Shown: positions 8,552 through 14,705 of the stretch, in pieces
Numbering within the stretch: the first letter of the stretch is position 1
Layout: each line of letters starts with the position of its first letter
Assembly: GCA_903841915.1 (NCBI GenBank)
Contig: CAIMKO010000482.1
Coordinates: 1 to 14,705 of the forward strand
Reading direction: 5' to 3'
DNA: 14,705 bases
Source of the DNA: an uncultured Chitinophagaceae bacterium
Lineage (GTDB): Bacteria; Bacteroidota; Bacteroidia; Chitinophagales; Chitinophagaceae
The notes under the pieces: generated by a model
The model's database searches: none
The model's input: the letters and a program-made list of their open reading frames with translations, nothing else
What the model was told of the DNA's origin: nothing
Position numbers and translations under genes: made by a program

Positions 8552-8962
8552 TAGGTCAATATATAAATATTCCAAGCCGGTTAAATAATGATCTGATGAA
8601 TTTGTGATAGAACAAACAACCTGTTTACTGTGCGAAACAGTTTAAATCCAACTCAAAGCTTTGTTTAATAACCATACCAGGAAAATAACAAATAGAAATA
8701 ACAGCAATAGTTTTAAAAGAAATGTTTTCACCAAAAAGGAATTGATTGAATTAAAAATAAATATTTTCGACCTTGATTTTCTAAACCCAAAGGATTTAAT
8801 AAAAAATTAAACTTGGCCAGAGTGGTAACCGGTTTTGAAGCTTCCCGATCTATAAATGACTATTGATTTCTTAATCATTTGGTAATGATTTGTTCATCTT
8901 CAAGTATTCTAAAAGCATCAATTTAGTGTAGATGAATTGTAACAATTCAACATTGATCTTTT
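8552..8962. other. 411-bp AT-rich intergenic region before dedA
   Basis: No convincing gene lies here. Visible structures are a weak 6-bp hairpin (CTGTTT 8621-8626 with AAACAG 8635-8640), a 7-bp hairpin (AATCATT 8873-8879 with AATGATT 8884-8890), and a dyad directly before the next gene (listed separately). TATTTTCG at 8762-8769 matches the Bacteroidota -7 element TAnnTTTG in all but one position, with a TTG 17 bases upstream, but it is about 190 bases from the gene. On the minus strand, 8642-8731 could encode a 29-residue hydrophobic peptide from a GTG; I do not call it a gene. The region probably holds the end of the upstream transcript and the promoter of the dedA-glycosyltransferase pair. 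Confidence 0.5.
8933..8949. promoter_or_regulatory. Inverted repeat just before dedA, possible operator
   Basis: TGAATTG and CAATTCA form a perfect 7-bp dyad around TAA and end 13 bases before the dedA start codon. Size and symmetry fit a homodimeric regulator site, or a short 5' hairpin affecting translation. AT-rich DNA produces such dyads by chance fairly easily, and no regulator gene is nearby. Confidence 0.25.
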
Positions 8963-9571
8963 ATGCCGGCCGGATTAGCGAACTATATCATTGAGTATGG
9001 CTATCTATCTATTTTTCTGTTGGTCTTCTTACAGGAAATAGGAATACCTTCTTTTCCCAACGAATTATTGCTGCTCTACACAGGCTACTTGGCGTATAAA
9101 GGCATTTTAAATCTTTTTATGGTTTTACTGATGGTGGTATCTGCCGACATTTCAGGAAGCTTAGCACTGTATACTTTGTTTTATTGCTGCAGTGAATTCC
9201 TGATACAGCATCAACCAAAATGGATCACTGTTCCGCATAAAAAAATAATGCGACTTAAAATAAAGATGAGAAAGGAAGCTGGAAGAAATATCTTTTTAGG
9301 AAGGCTGATACCTTTTCTGCGGGGGTATGTTTCTGTAGTTGCAGGTATGCTGCATATAAATATCAAAAACTATGGATCAATGATAGTACTATCCGCATTG
9401 CTTTGGAGCGGGGGATATGTAATGATCGGCTGCTTGGCCGGTCCTTTTTGGAATACAGTTTTCCAAAACTCCGACTCCCTGAAAAATTATATCATCATTC
9501 TTCCTGCGGTATTGATCCTGATCCTTTCGATCAAATGGGGAATAAAAAAACAGGTACTCAAAAACATTTAA
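8963..9571 (+). CDS. DedA-family membrane protein
   Basis: This 202-residue integral membrane protein has the DedA (VTT/SNARE-associated) signature. An N-terminal re-entrant region carries E25, P29 and E34 (QEIGIPSFPNE). The cytoplasmic loop motif GRLIPFLRGYVSVVAGM runs from 113, with R114, P117, R120 and G128 of the family present. Four or so hydrophobic segments are visible at about 10-28, 45-75, 118-150 and 172-192. DedA proteins are inner-membrane lipid transporters; some return undecaprenyl phosphate or phosphatidylethanolamine across the membrane. The start ATG directly follows a 13-base spacer after a dyad. The next gene, a glycosyltransferase, begins 8 bases after the stop, so the two are almost certainly one transcript and may share a polyprenyl- or lipid-linked substrate. 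The C-terminus is rich in lysine, as expected for a cytoplasmic tail. Confidence 0.9.
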   Translation: MPAGLANYIIEYGYLSIFLLVFLQEIGIPSFPNELLLLYTGYLAYKGILNLFMVLLMVVSADISGSLALYTLFYCCSEFLIQHQPKWITVPHKKIMRLKIKMRKEAGRNIFLGRLIPFLRGYVSVVAGMLHINIKNYGSMIVLSALLWSGGYVMIGCLAGPFWNTVFQNSDSLKNYIIILPAVLILILSIKWGIKKQVLKNI

Positions 9572-9579
9572 TTTTTTTA

Positions 9580-10353
9580 ATGGAGAAGAAAAATGCAGCC
9601 AAAGTGTCTGTACTGATACCCGCTTTTAATGAAGCGCAATATATCCGTAAAACATTGAAAGCAATTCTACGGCAGGATTATTCCGATTTTGAAGTGATCG
9701 TTGTAAATAATGCCAGCACCGATTCTACGGAAGAGACGGTAAAAAGTTTTATCGCTGAACACCAAGGTTCTTCTGATAGGATCAGGATGGTTTTTGAAGC
9801 AAGGCGGGGAACCAATAATGCTCGTGAATGCGGGAGAAAACTGGCGACCGGTGATATCATTGCACAATTAGATGCAGATTGTATTCCTTCGGCCGATTGG
9901 ATCTCAAAAGCTGTTCGCCAATTACAAAGAAATAATGTGGTTGCGGTTACCGGGCCTTATGATTATTATGACAGCAATTTTTTCAGGCGTCAGCTCACTT
10001 TATTGGCTCAATTAATATTCTATCCGATCATTAATGCTATTGTTCAAATTAACCGGCGTGGGGGCATTATCATCGGTGGTAATAGTTTTATCGATGCAGC
10101 TGTATTAGAAAAAGCCGGAGGTTATAATGTAGACCTTACATTTTATGGAGATGATATAGATATCGCCAAAAGGATCACTCCATTTGGATGGATAGTGTAT
10201 GCTCCTCATTTAATACTCAAAACTTCTTCACGCCGTTTTGATGCATTGGGATTCGGTAACGTACAAAAGAAATACCGGAAAGCCTTTTTTGATCTGATCT
10301 TTTTAAAAGGAATCAAGATCAATGAGAGTATTGAGTTGATCCATCCCAGATAA
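9580..10353 (+). CDS. Family 2 glycosyltransferase
   Basis: This 257-residue GT-A enzyme belongs to glycosyltransferase family 2. The nucleotide-sugar site starts at VSVLIPAFNEAQYIRKTL (9-26), followed by VVNNASTDST (41-50). The metal-binding DxD is LDADC (D98 and D100). GGNSFIDAAVLEKAGGYN (167-183) and FYGDDIDIAKR (188-198, acidic D191/D192) are the acceptor-side motifs, with D191 or D192 the likely catalytic base. A hydrophobic stretch at 139-155 may give peripheral or single-pass membrane contact. It probably transfers a sugar from a nucleotide donor to a lipid or glycan acceptor. I started it at ATG 9580, because upstream codons in this frame overlap dedA by 169 bases and look like noise. 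The 8-base spacing from dedA suggests translational coupling. The acceptor and the sugar are not readable from the sequence. Confidence 0.9.
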   Translation: MEKKNAAKVSVLIPAFNEAQYIRKTLKAILRQDYSDFEVIVVNNASTDSTEETVKSFIAEHQGSSDRIRMVFEARRGTNNARECGRKLATGDIIAQLDADCIPSADWISKAVRQLQRNNVVAVTGPYDYYDSNFFRRQLTLLAQLIFYPIINAIVQINRRGGIIIGGNSFIDAAVLEKAGGYNVDLTFYGDDIDIAKRITPFGWIVYAPHLILKTSSRRFDALGFGNVQKKYRKAFFDLIFLKGIKINESIELIHPR

Positions 10354-10461
10354 ATGGTAATGCAACACAATTAATTAATGATGCGGTAATCAATTAGTAA
10401 TCTCAACAACACACACAGTTTATAGTAGAAAGAGAATTTAGCGTGCAGAAAAGCTAGACCC

Positions 10462-11577
10462 ATGAAATTCATTTGCTTTCTTTCATTATTGCTAATGTCA
10501 GGGCTACAGATAAAAGCCCAAAACAAGACAGAAAATATTGTGATCGTTACTTTAGACGGTATGCGTTGGCAGGAAGTTTTCGGTGGAGCAGATAAAGCTT
10601 TATTAAAAGACAAACGATTTACCAAGGAATACGTTTCAACGTATCGCAGTTTCTGGAACGATAGTGCCAATGAAAGAAGAAAAAAATTATTTCCTTTCTT
10701 ATGGTCCGTTGTTGCAAAACAAGGGCAGATATACGGGAATCGGAATTATGAGAATAATGTAAATAACGCCAACCCTTATTATTTTTCTTATCCCGGTTAC
10801 AATGAACTTTTTACAGGTTATCCTGATTTAGCAGTAAGATCAAATAATAAGATCCTGAATAAGAATGAGAATGTGTTGGAGTTCATGAATAAACAGGAAA
10901 ACTATAAAGGCAAAGTGGCAGCTTTTGCAACCTGGGATGTTTTTCCATTTATATTAAATCAAAAAAGAAGCGGCATCTACCTGAATGCCGATATTGACAG
11001 TTTAAAATTCAGTAACAGCAATTTGAGGTTGATCAATGATATGCAGTTTCTTACTGCAAAGCCCATCGATGTAAGGCCTGATATCATGACCTATTTTGCA
11101 GCAAGAGAATACTGGAAAGCCTATCAGCCTAAAGTTTTATACATTGCTTTTGATGAAACAGATGATTTTGCCCATGGCGGCGAATACGATCAGTATTTGA
11201 AAAGTGCTTATGCTGAAGACAGAATGATCGAAAACTTATGGAATCTGATCCAAACTTCTCCGCAGTATAAAAACAAAACAACACTGATCATCACTTGTGA
11301 TCACGGCAGAGGGGATATCAATAAAGATAACTGGACAGATCATGGCGACAATATCAAAGAATCCGGGCAGATCTGGTTTGCGGTGATCGGGCCGGATACC
11401 GCTCCACTCGGAGAAATAAAAACAGCGGGTCAATTGTATCAAAAACAAATTGCTTCAACCATCGCTGCATTTTTAGGATTTGAATTCAAATCAAATCATA
11501 CGGTAGCAGAACCTATTGCTTCTTTATTTTCCAAACCGGCCATTGAAGCAACTGTCGCTGCGTTGAATGATAAATAA
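10462..11577 (+). CDS. Exported alkaline-phosphatase-superfamily hydrolase
   Basis: This 371-residue protein has a signal peptide ending KAQ (residue 20) and belongs to the metal-dependent alkaline phosphatase/phosphodiesterase superfamily. Likely zinc ligands are D32 (VTLDGMRW), D234 and H238 (DETDDFAHGG), D280 and H281 (TCDHGRG), and H294 (TDHG). The nucleophile position is expected in FSYPGYNELFTGY, where S109 aligns with the threonine of the nucleotide pyrophosphatase group (KTFPNH). The enzyme probably hydrolyses a phosphomonoester or phosphodiester in the periplasm; the substrate is unknown. It lies 108 bases after the glycosyltransferase on the same strand, so it may have its own promoter or share the transcript. 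It is convergent with the next gene, 39 bases away, with no good terminator hairpin between them. Length is normal for compact family members. Confidence 0.88.
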   Translation: MKFICFLSLLLMSGLQIKAQNKTENIVIVTLDGMRWQEVFGGADKALLKDKRFTKEYVSTYRSFWNDSANERRKKLFPFLWSVVAKQGQIYGNRNYENNVNNANPYYFSYPGYNELFTGYPDLAVRSNNKILNKNENVLEFMNKQENYKGKVAAFATWDVFPFILNQKRSGIYLNADIDSLKFSNSNLRLINDMQFLTAKPIDVRPDIMTYFAAREYWKAYQPKVLYIAFDETDDFAHGGEYDQYLKSAYAEDRMIENLWNLIQTSPQYKNKTTLIITCDHGRGDINKDNWTDHGDNIKESGQIWFAVIGPDTAPLGEIKTAGQLYQKQIASTIAAFLGFEFKSNHTVAEPIASLFSKPAIEATVAALNDK

Positions 11578-11616
11578 GAGGGTATCGTATAGTTAAAAAA
11601 AATTAAATAGAAACTT

Positions 11617-12432
11617 CTAAAACCTAGTCGGGTTATCATACTCAATTTTTGTGATGTTGAATTTTGCATAACTGAAATCGCCTTTCTCTAATCTCCATAG
11701 AACTTCAAAAACGGTTGCTGTAAATACATGATTCAATTCTTTATAGTCGGATATTTTAATGACCCAGGTCTCTAAGCTCTTTTCATTCATGTATCTTTTT
11801 GTTTCCATCTCCGTTATCTCACCGATTTCATTAAATGTAATTACGAAAAACAGGGAAAGTCCATGATAATTGAAGATCAGTTGGGAACTTGTTGAATCAA
11901 TTGGTAACCATTCCAATCTTTCACCGGGTAGTAAATTAGTTGGATACAAAATACTTTCGCCCAACCATCTCAGCAGTTCTCCTTGATTATACTGTTCACC
12001 TTTGGCATCTACAATATTGTACAATGAAAAAATCGATACTACCAGTCTTCCTATATCGCTGATATACATATCCCTTGCTGTAAACATTGCAGTGGTTCCT
12101 TTCCAGATAAAACCCGGCTTTTCTGTTGTGGCGTATTGTTCTCCTTTTATATTTATCCAATCTTTATTGAATCCTGTTTTAAATTGACCATTGTGTTTTA
12201 TTCTTGCATAACTTATATAATGTTGACCATCTTTTAATGCAAGTTTAAAATAGCGTTGAACAGGTTCGGGCAAACCAATTAATTGATCCTGACTGAATTT
12301 TTTGACTGAAATGTTCTTTGATTGAGCAAAAAGTGCTTTTACTTCTTTACTGAATTGAATAGAAAGATTTATTTTACCAATTATCAAAGTCAGCAAAACT
12401 AAACTGATTATAGAAAGGGAGATAGTAATCAT
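11617..12432 (-). CDS. DUF6544-like membrane-anchored protein
   Basis: This 271-residue protein has one N-terminal membrane segment (about 5-25) and a soluble, mostly beta domain. LPEPVQRYFKLAL (54-66), ARIKHNGQF (76-84) and GEQYATTEKPGFIWKG (97-112) match what I recall of the DUF6544/DUF6920 family, whose function is not known. I chose ATG 12432 because the open frame above it runs back over the preceding gene and shows no protein-like sequence. It starts 11 bases after the stop of the 150-residue membrane protein, so it is the last gene of the minus-strand operon. The family name is from memory and moderately secure; no catalytic residues can be named. Confidence 0.7.
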   Translation of the reverse strand: MITISLSIISLVLLTLIIGKINLSIQFSKEVKALFAQSKNISVKKFSQDQLIGLPEPVQRYFKLALKDGQHYISYARIKHNGQFKTGFNKDWINIKGEQYATTEKPGFIWKGTTAMFTARDMYISDIGRLVVSIFSLYNIVDAKGEQYNQGELLRWLGESILYPTNLLPGERLEWLPIDSTSSQLIFNYHGLSLFFVITFNEIGEITEMETKRYMNEKSLETWVIKISDYKELNHVFTATVFEVLWRLEKGDFSYAKFNITKIEYDNPTRF

Positions 12433-12443
12433 TATTTGAAGTT

Positions 12444-12896
12444 TTATTTTTTGTAAATAGCTCTTACTTGTGGAAGAATGGCTAAAATGATTATAGGTAT
12501 AGCGTAGACTATATAAAAGGATTGAAGCCACCCTACAGTTTGCACAAATATTGTTTCTACCTGTATCCAAATGATAAGCGCAAATGCAACGTAAATACTG
12601 AATGACCATGCCCAGTACATATCGTTAAACAGGTTGAATATTTCCGCCAACTTACTTTTAGGTTTCTTAATTAATGCAATGGCTATTATACATGGGGAAA
12701 GCCCTAATACAAAAAATAGAATAATGCCCGGAATAAGAAAATTTGTAAAAGGAGAATGTTCTAATATGGACAAGGGCAAGTCCCCTATTAATTTTCCCGA
12801 TGGTGAAATGATTAATAATGAAGCACCACCCAATGCACTCATACCTAAAAATAAGAGTAATGTGATAAGTATATTTCTTGCAGTTATTGGTTTCAT
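12444..12896 (-). CDS. Small four-segment membrane protein, unknown
   Basis: The 150 residues hold four hydrophobic segments, at about 9-30, 50-76, 92-112 and 122-142, with lysine-rich loops (KKPKSK near 77-82) and a C-terminal IYKK. I do not recognise the family. Its ATG overlaps the TGA of the preceding gene as ATGA, so translation is coupled. It is probably an inner-membrane partner of that gene's product. Confidence 0.7.
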   Translation of the reverse strand: MKPITARNILITLLLFLGMSALGGASLLIISPSGKLIGDLPLSILEHSPFTNFLIPGIILFFVLGLSPCIIAIALIKKPKSKLAEIFNLFNDMYWAWSFSIYVAFALIIWIQVETIFVQTVGWLQSFYIVYAIPIIILAILPQVRAIYKK

Positions 12897-13240
12897 AACC
12901 GATAATTTAAAATTCTTAAAATTAGTCCAGAGACTATGACAATAAAAATTGTTATATAAATTGGCTTGTTATTTTTAGCAAGCCAATTGGGGAGATAAAT
13001 ATCAAAGTTATCTTTTGTAGAATCAGAATATTTACGGGCAATAAGCGTAAGAGGACATCGCCACTTGAAAATAAGGAGCACTATCCATTCAAGCACGATG
13101 CATCCAATACCCATCCAAATATACTTGTCAATTTTATTTACAATTACTGCATAAGCCATATAGAAAATTACAGCATTAAAGAAAACCCAAATAATGGTAT
13201 GTAGGGTTTTGATCAAGATCAATTTATTATTTGATGACAT
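12893..13240 (-). CDS. Small membrane protein, faintly DUF2784-like
   Basis: This is a 115-residue protein with three hydrophobic segments, at about 9-31, 36-55 and 92-112. Between the second and third is a conserved-looking stretch, WRCPLTLIARKYSDST...FDIYLPNW. The 'W.CPLT' feature recalls DUF2784 membrane proteins, but I would not assign it. I prefer ATG 13240 (MSSNNKLIL). The upstream ATG 13267 would add nine residues and leave 7 bases to the hydrolase stop rather than 34, and cannot be excluded. The stop overlaps the start of the next gene by 4 bases. Function unknown. Confidence 0.68.
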   Translation of the reverse strand: MSSNNKLILIKTLHTIIWVFFNAVIFYMAYAVIVNKIDKYIWMGIGCIVLEWIVLLIFKWRCPLTLIARKYSDSTKDNFDIYLPNWLAKNNKPIYITIFIVIVSGLILRILNYRL

Positions 13241-13274
13241 GCTATTTAATTCGCATCCTTTATGCATTCGTTCA

Positions 13275-14408
13275 TTAATATTTATTTGCTAAACTGGTCT
13301 TATGATTCAAAACATCTTTTTCAATTACCTGTCTTACCAACTCAGGTTCTTCAAATAAAGGGCTATGTGCTGAATTGTTGAAAGTGTAAAATCCTTTTAC
13401 CGGTGCATACAGTTTAGCCAAATATGCTTTGGCCAAAGCAATATTTACGGTTAAGTCATATTTGCCGCTAAAGAAGTAAACAGGAATATCAAGAGAAGGA
13501 ACTGTAACAGCAAAATCTGTTTCGAGCATTTCCTTGATCAGATTTGTTTTAGGAAGAAATGAAAATTTTGATTTCCAGATATTTATTTTTTCTCTCAGCG
13601 TGTAAGCTTTACAGGTCCATACCGGAATAAAAATATCCCAAAAGACCGATCCCATTTTGTGCATGGTTCCAATGCCCAACTCATGCATGCACTTGTCCCG
13701 AATACCTGATGTATAATATAAAACAATGCTTGCATCAGATTCTGAAACCGGATATCTTTTTAATTGATCCATTCTCTTTTGATTCCCTTGTTCCGCATAT
13801 TGTTCCAACATGTATTTATACGCAATTTTTTCTGATTCAGTTTGATGGGTGATCTGCCCCATACCGATATATGCATAAAATAATGTTGGTTCTCTTTGCA
13901 CTGCAAGTAATCCTATCGGTGTTCCTCCGGAATGCGCCATGAGATAGATCTTTTCCTTTCCAAAACGATTACACAAATAGTGTGTAACATCAATAGCGTC
14001 TGATGCAAGCTGATTAAAGTTCATACTTTCCAATCTTACTTCGGAAGTATAAGATAGTCCTCCGCCACGCTGTTCCCAATAGCATACCGTAAAATAATCT
14101 TCCAGCCCGGGTTGGAACTTGTCGATCAAAAAATAATTTGGGAAAGCAGGTCCACCATGCAGGTACAAAAGAACCGGATTGTTGAGATTTTTACTTCGTA
14201 TAAACATCCCTTGTTTCACCCCGCCAATTTGTATAAATGTTTTTTCGGAAATGCTCCCGGGTATTGGGTTACCGGCATTATTTAAATAGGGCCCAATTTT
14301 CCCTGGACTATAAACTAACAAAATACAGGTTAGGAGTAAAATGAATCCTGAAACAATTGAAAATATTAATAAAAGCATTCGTTTTATTGTTTTAAATCGA
14401 CTCATCAT
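13275..14408 (-). CDS. Membrane-anchored alpha/beta hydrolase (prolyl-aminopeptidase-like)
   Basis: This 377-residue protein has an N-terminal membrane anchor (about 11-34) and an alpha/beta-hydrolase domain. Counting from ATG 14408, the oxyanion motif is HGGPAFPN (84-91), followed by CYWEQRGGGLSY. The nucleophile elbow AHSGG puts the serine at 160, with alanine replacing the first glycine of GxSxG. The acid D318 is in SGKYDLTV and the histidine H348 in NNSAHSP. HGGP plus WEQRGGG is typical of the S33 prolyl-aminopeptidase-like branch, but substrates in this branch vary from peptides to esters. The domain should face the periplasm if the anchor is uncleaved. An ATG at 14435 exists but would overlap the upstream gene's stop; ATG 14408 leaves 7 bases. 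It is in a minus-strand operon with small membrane proteins. Confidence 0.85.
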   Translation of the reverse strand: MMSRFKTIKRMLLLIFSIVSGFILLLTCILLVYSPGKIGPYLNNAGNPIPGSISEKTFIQIGGVKQGMFIRSKNLNNPVLLYLHGGPAFPNYFLIDKFQPGLEDYFTVCYWEQRGGGLSYTSEVRLESMNFNQLASDAIDVTHYLCNRFGKEKIYLMAHSGGTPIGLLAVQREPTLFYAYIGMGQITHQTESEKIAYKYMLEQYAEQGNQKRMDQLKRYPVSESDASIVLYYTSGIRDKCMHELGIGTMHKMGSVFWDIFIPVWTCKAYTLREKINIWKSKFSFLPKTNLIKEMLETDFAVTVPSLDIPVYFFSGKYDLTVNIALAKAYLAKLYAPVKGFYTFNNSAHSPLFEEPELVRQVIEKDVLNHKTSLANKY

Positions 14409-14415
14409 TTCGTTT

Positions 14416-14705
14416 CTATATCTTAATTGTATCAAAATTCTTCAATAATAAGAAGCAACAAAATAGACCACCCGACACTATCACAACATACAGTGGCATT
14501 AGTGGATCCCAAATACCATAAACATCTGAATATGCTAGAGAAATTGTCCCAATACACAAAACAAGACCATATGTTAAACCTTTTACCAGCATGATAATAC
14601 TCATGACAAATCCCCAAGATCTCCGTTTCCAAATAGTAAGGGCTGCACAGAATGAAACGGGTATTACAATAGAAAAATCTAATGCAAAAACAATGCTTGT
14701 GTTAC
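14416..14705 (-). CDS. Multi-spanning membrane protein, 5' end off the right edge
   Basis: An internal ATG at 14604 would give only 62 residues, but the frame stays open and protein-like to the window edge. About 95 residues are visible, all continuous. The extra part reads FALDFSIVIPVSFCAALTIW and then KRRSWGFVMS, a hydrophobic segment followed by a basic turn. This fits a three- or four-segment membrane protein of a kind often seen with the pattern '...LDL..VxP...W+RRPWGYV...LVKG.T.GL'. I know no function for it. The stop lies 7 bases before the preferred hydrolase start, so it is the first visible gene of the minus-strand operon. The true start is beyond the window. Confidence 0.65.
   Translation of the reverse strand, partial: NTSIVFALDFSIVIPVSFCAALTIWKRRSWGFVMSIIMLVKGLTYGLVLCIGTISLAYSDVYGIWDPLMPLYVVIVSGGLFCCFLLLKNFDTIKI

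Noticed and set aside
8762..8769. TATTTTCG as the dedA promoter -7 element
   Set aside because: One mismatch to TAnnTTTG in AT-rich DNA, about 190 bases from the gene; too weak to list as a feature.
9403..9579. Upstream extension of the glycosyltransferase into dedA
   Set aside because: It overlaps dedA by 169 bases and has no domain-like sequence; GT2 proteins begin just before the VSVLIPAFNE motif.
11578..11616. Terminator between the convergent phosphatase and DUF6544-like genes
   Set aside because: Only an A8/T8 run and very short repeats are present; no stem strong enough to call.
12433..12609. Upstream extension of the DUF6544-like protein
   Set aside because: It overlaps the preceding membrane-protein gene and reads as noise (cysteine- and tyrosine-rich). 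The membrane anchor starts at ATG 12432.
14432..14632. Minus-strand open frame overlapping the right-edge membrane protein
   Set aside because: The overlapping frame has longer continuous membrane-segment character; this one looks random.

Overview
The window looks like a chromosomal stretch of a Bacteroidota bacterium, probably near Chitinophagaceae. The base for this is an adjacent SusC/SusD outer-membrane nutrient-uptake pair, AT-rich intergenic DNA, starts with weak or no Shine-Dalgarno sequences, and exported proteins with typical '-AQ' signal-peptide ends. The family-level placement is inference. No RNA gene, insertion sequence, integrase or CRISPR array is visible.

Region 1 (1-8551, + strand) is a compact transport locus: exported DUF218/YdcF-like protein (5' end cut by the window), secreted propeller-like protein of unknown function, SusC/RagA-type TonB-dependent transporter, SusD/RagB-type surface lipoprotein, then a second exported DUF218 protein paralogous to the first. 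Gaps between the first four genes are 16, 8 and 11 bases, so they read as one operon. A perfect 15-bp hairpin lies between susD and the second DUF218 gene. There is no glycoside hydrolase, lyase, peptidase or sulfatase, and no visible sigma/anti-sigma pair or hybrid sensor, so this is not a standard polysaccharide utilisation locus. Its hallmark is the pair of DUF218 proteins, with a conserved, unnamed N-terminal region, flanking the transporter.

Region 2 (8552-11577, + strand) follows a 411-bp AT-rich spacer with small inverted repeats. It holds a DedA-family membrane protein and a family 2 glycosyltransferase only 8 bases apart, pointing to envelope or lipid-linked sugar work. After 108 bases comes an exported alkaline-phosphatase-superfamily enzyme.

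Region 3 (11617-14705, - strand), convergent with region 2, is a tight run of membrane or membrane-anchored proteins. In transcription order it holds a small multi-spanning protein running off the right edge, an N-terminally anchored alpha/beta hydrolase, two small hydrophobic proteins overlapping by ATGA, and a DUF6544-like protein. It is probably one operon of unknown purpose.

The best candidate for something undescribed is the DUF218 - propeller - SusC - SusD - DUF218 arrangement. Known DUF218 members (ElyC, SanA, YdcF of E. coli) concern the envelope or bind S-adenosylmethionine. A role in capturing or processing an envelope-type or nucleotide-like ligand is possible but is speculation from context.
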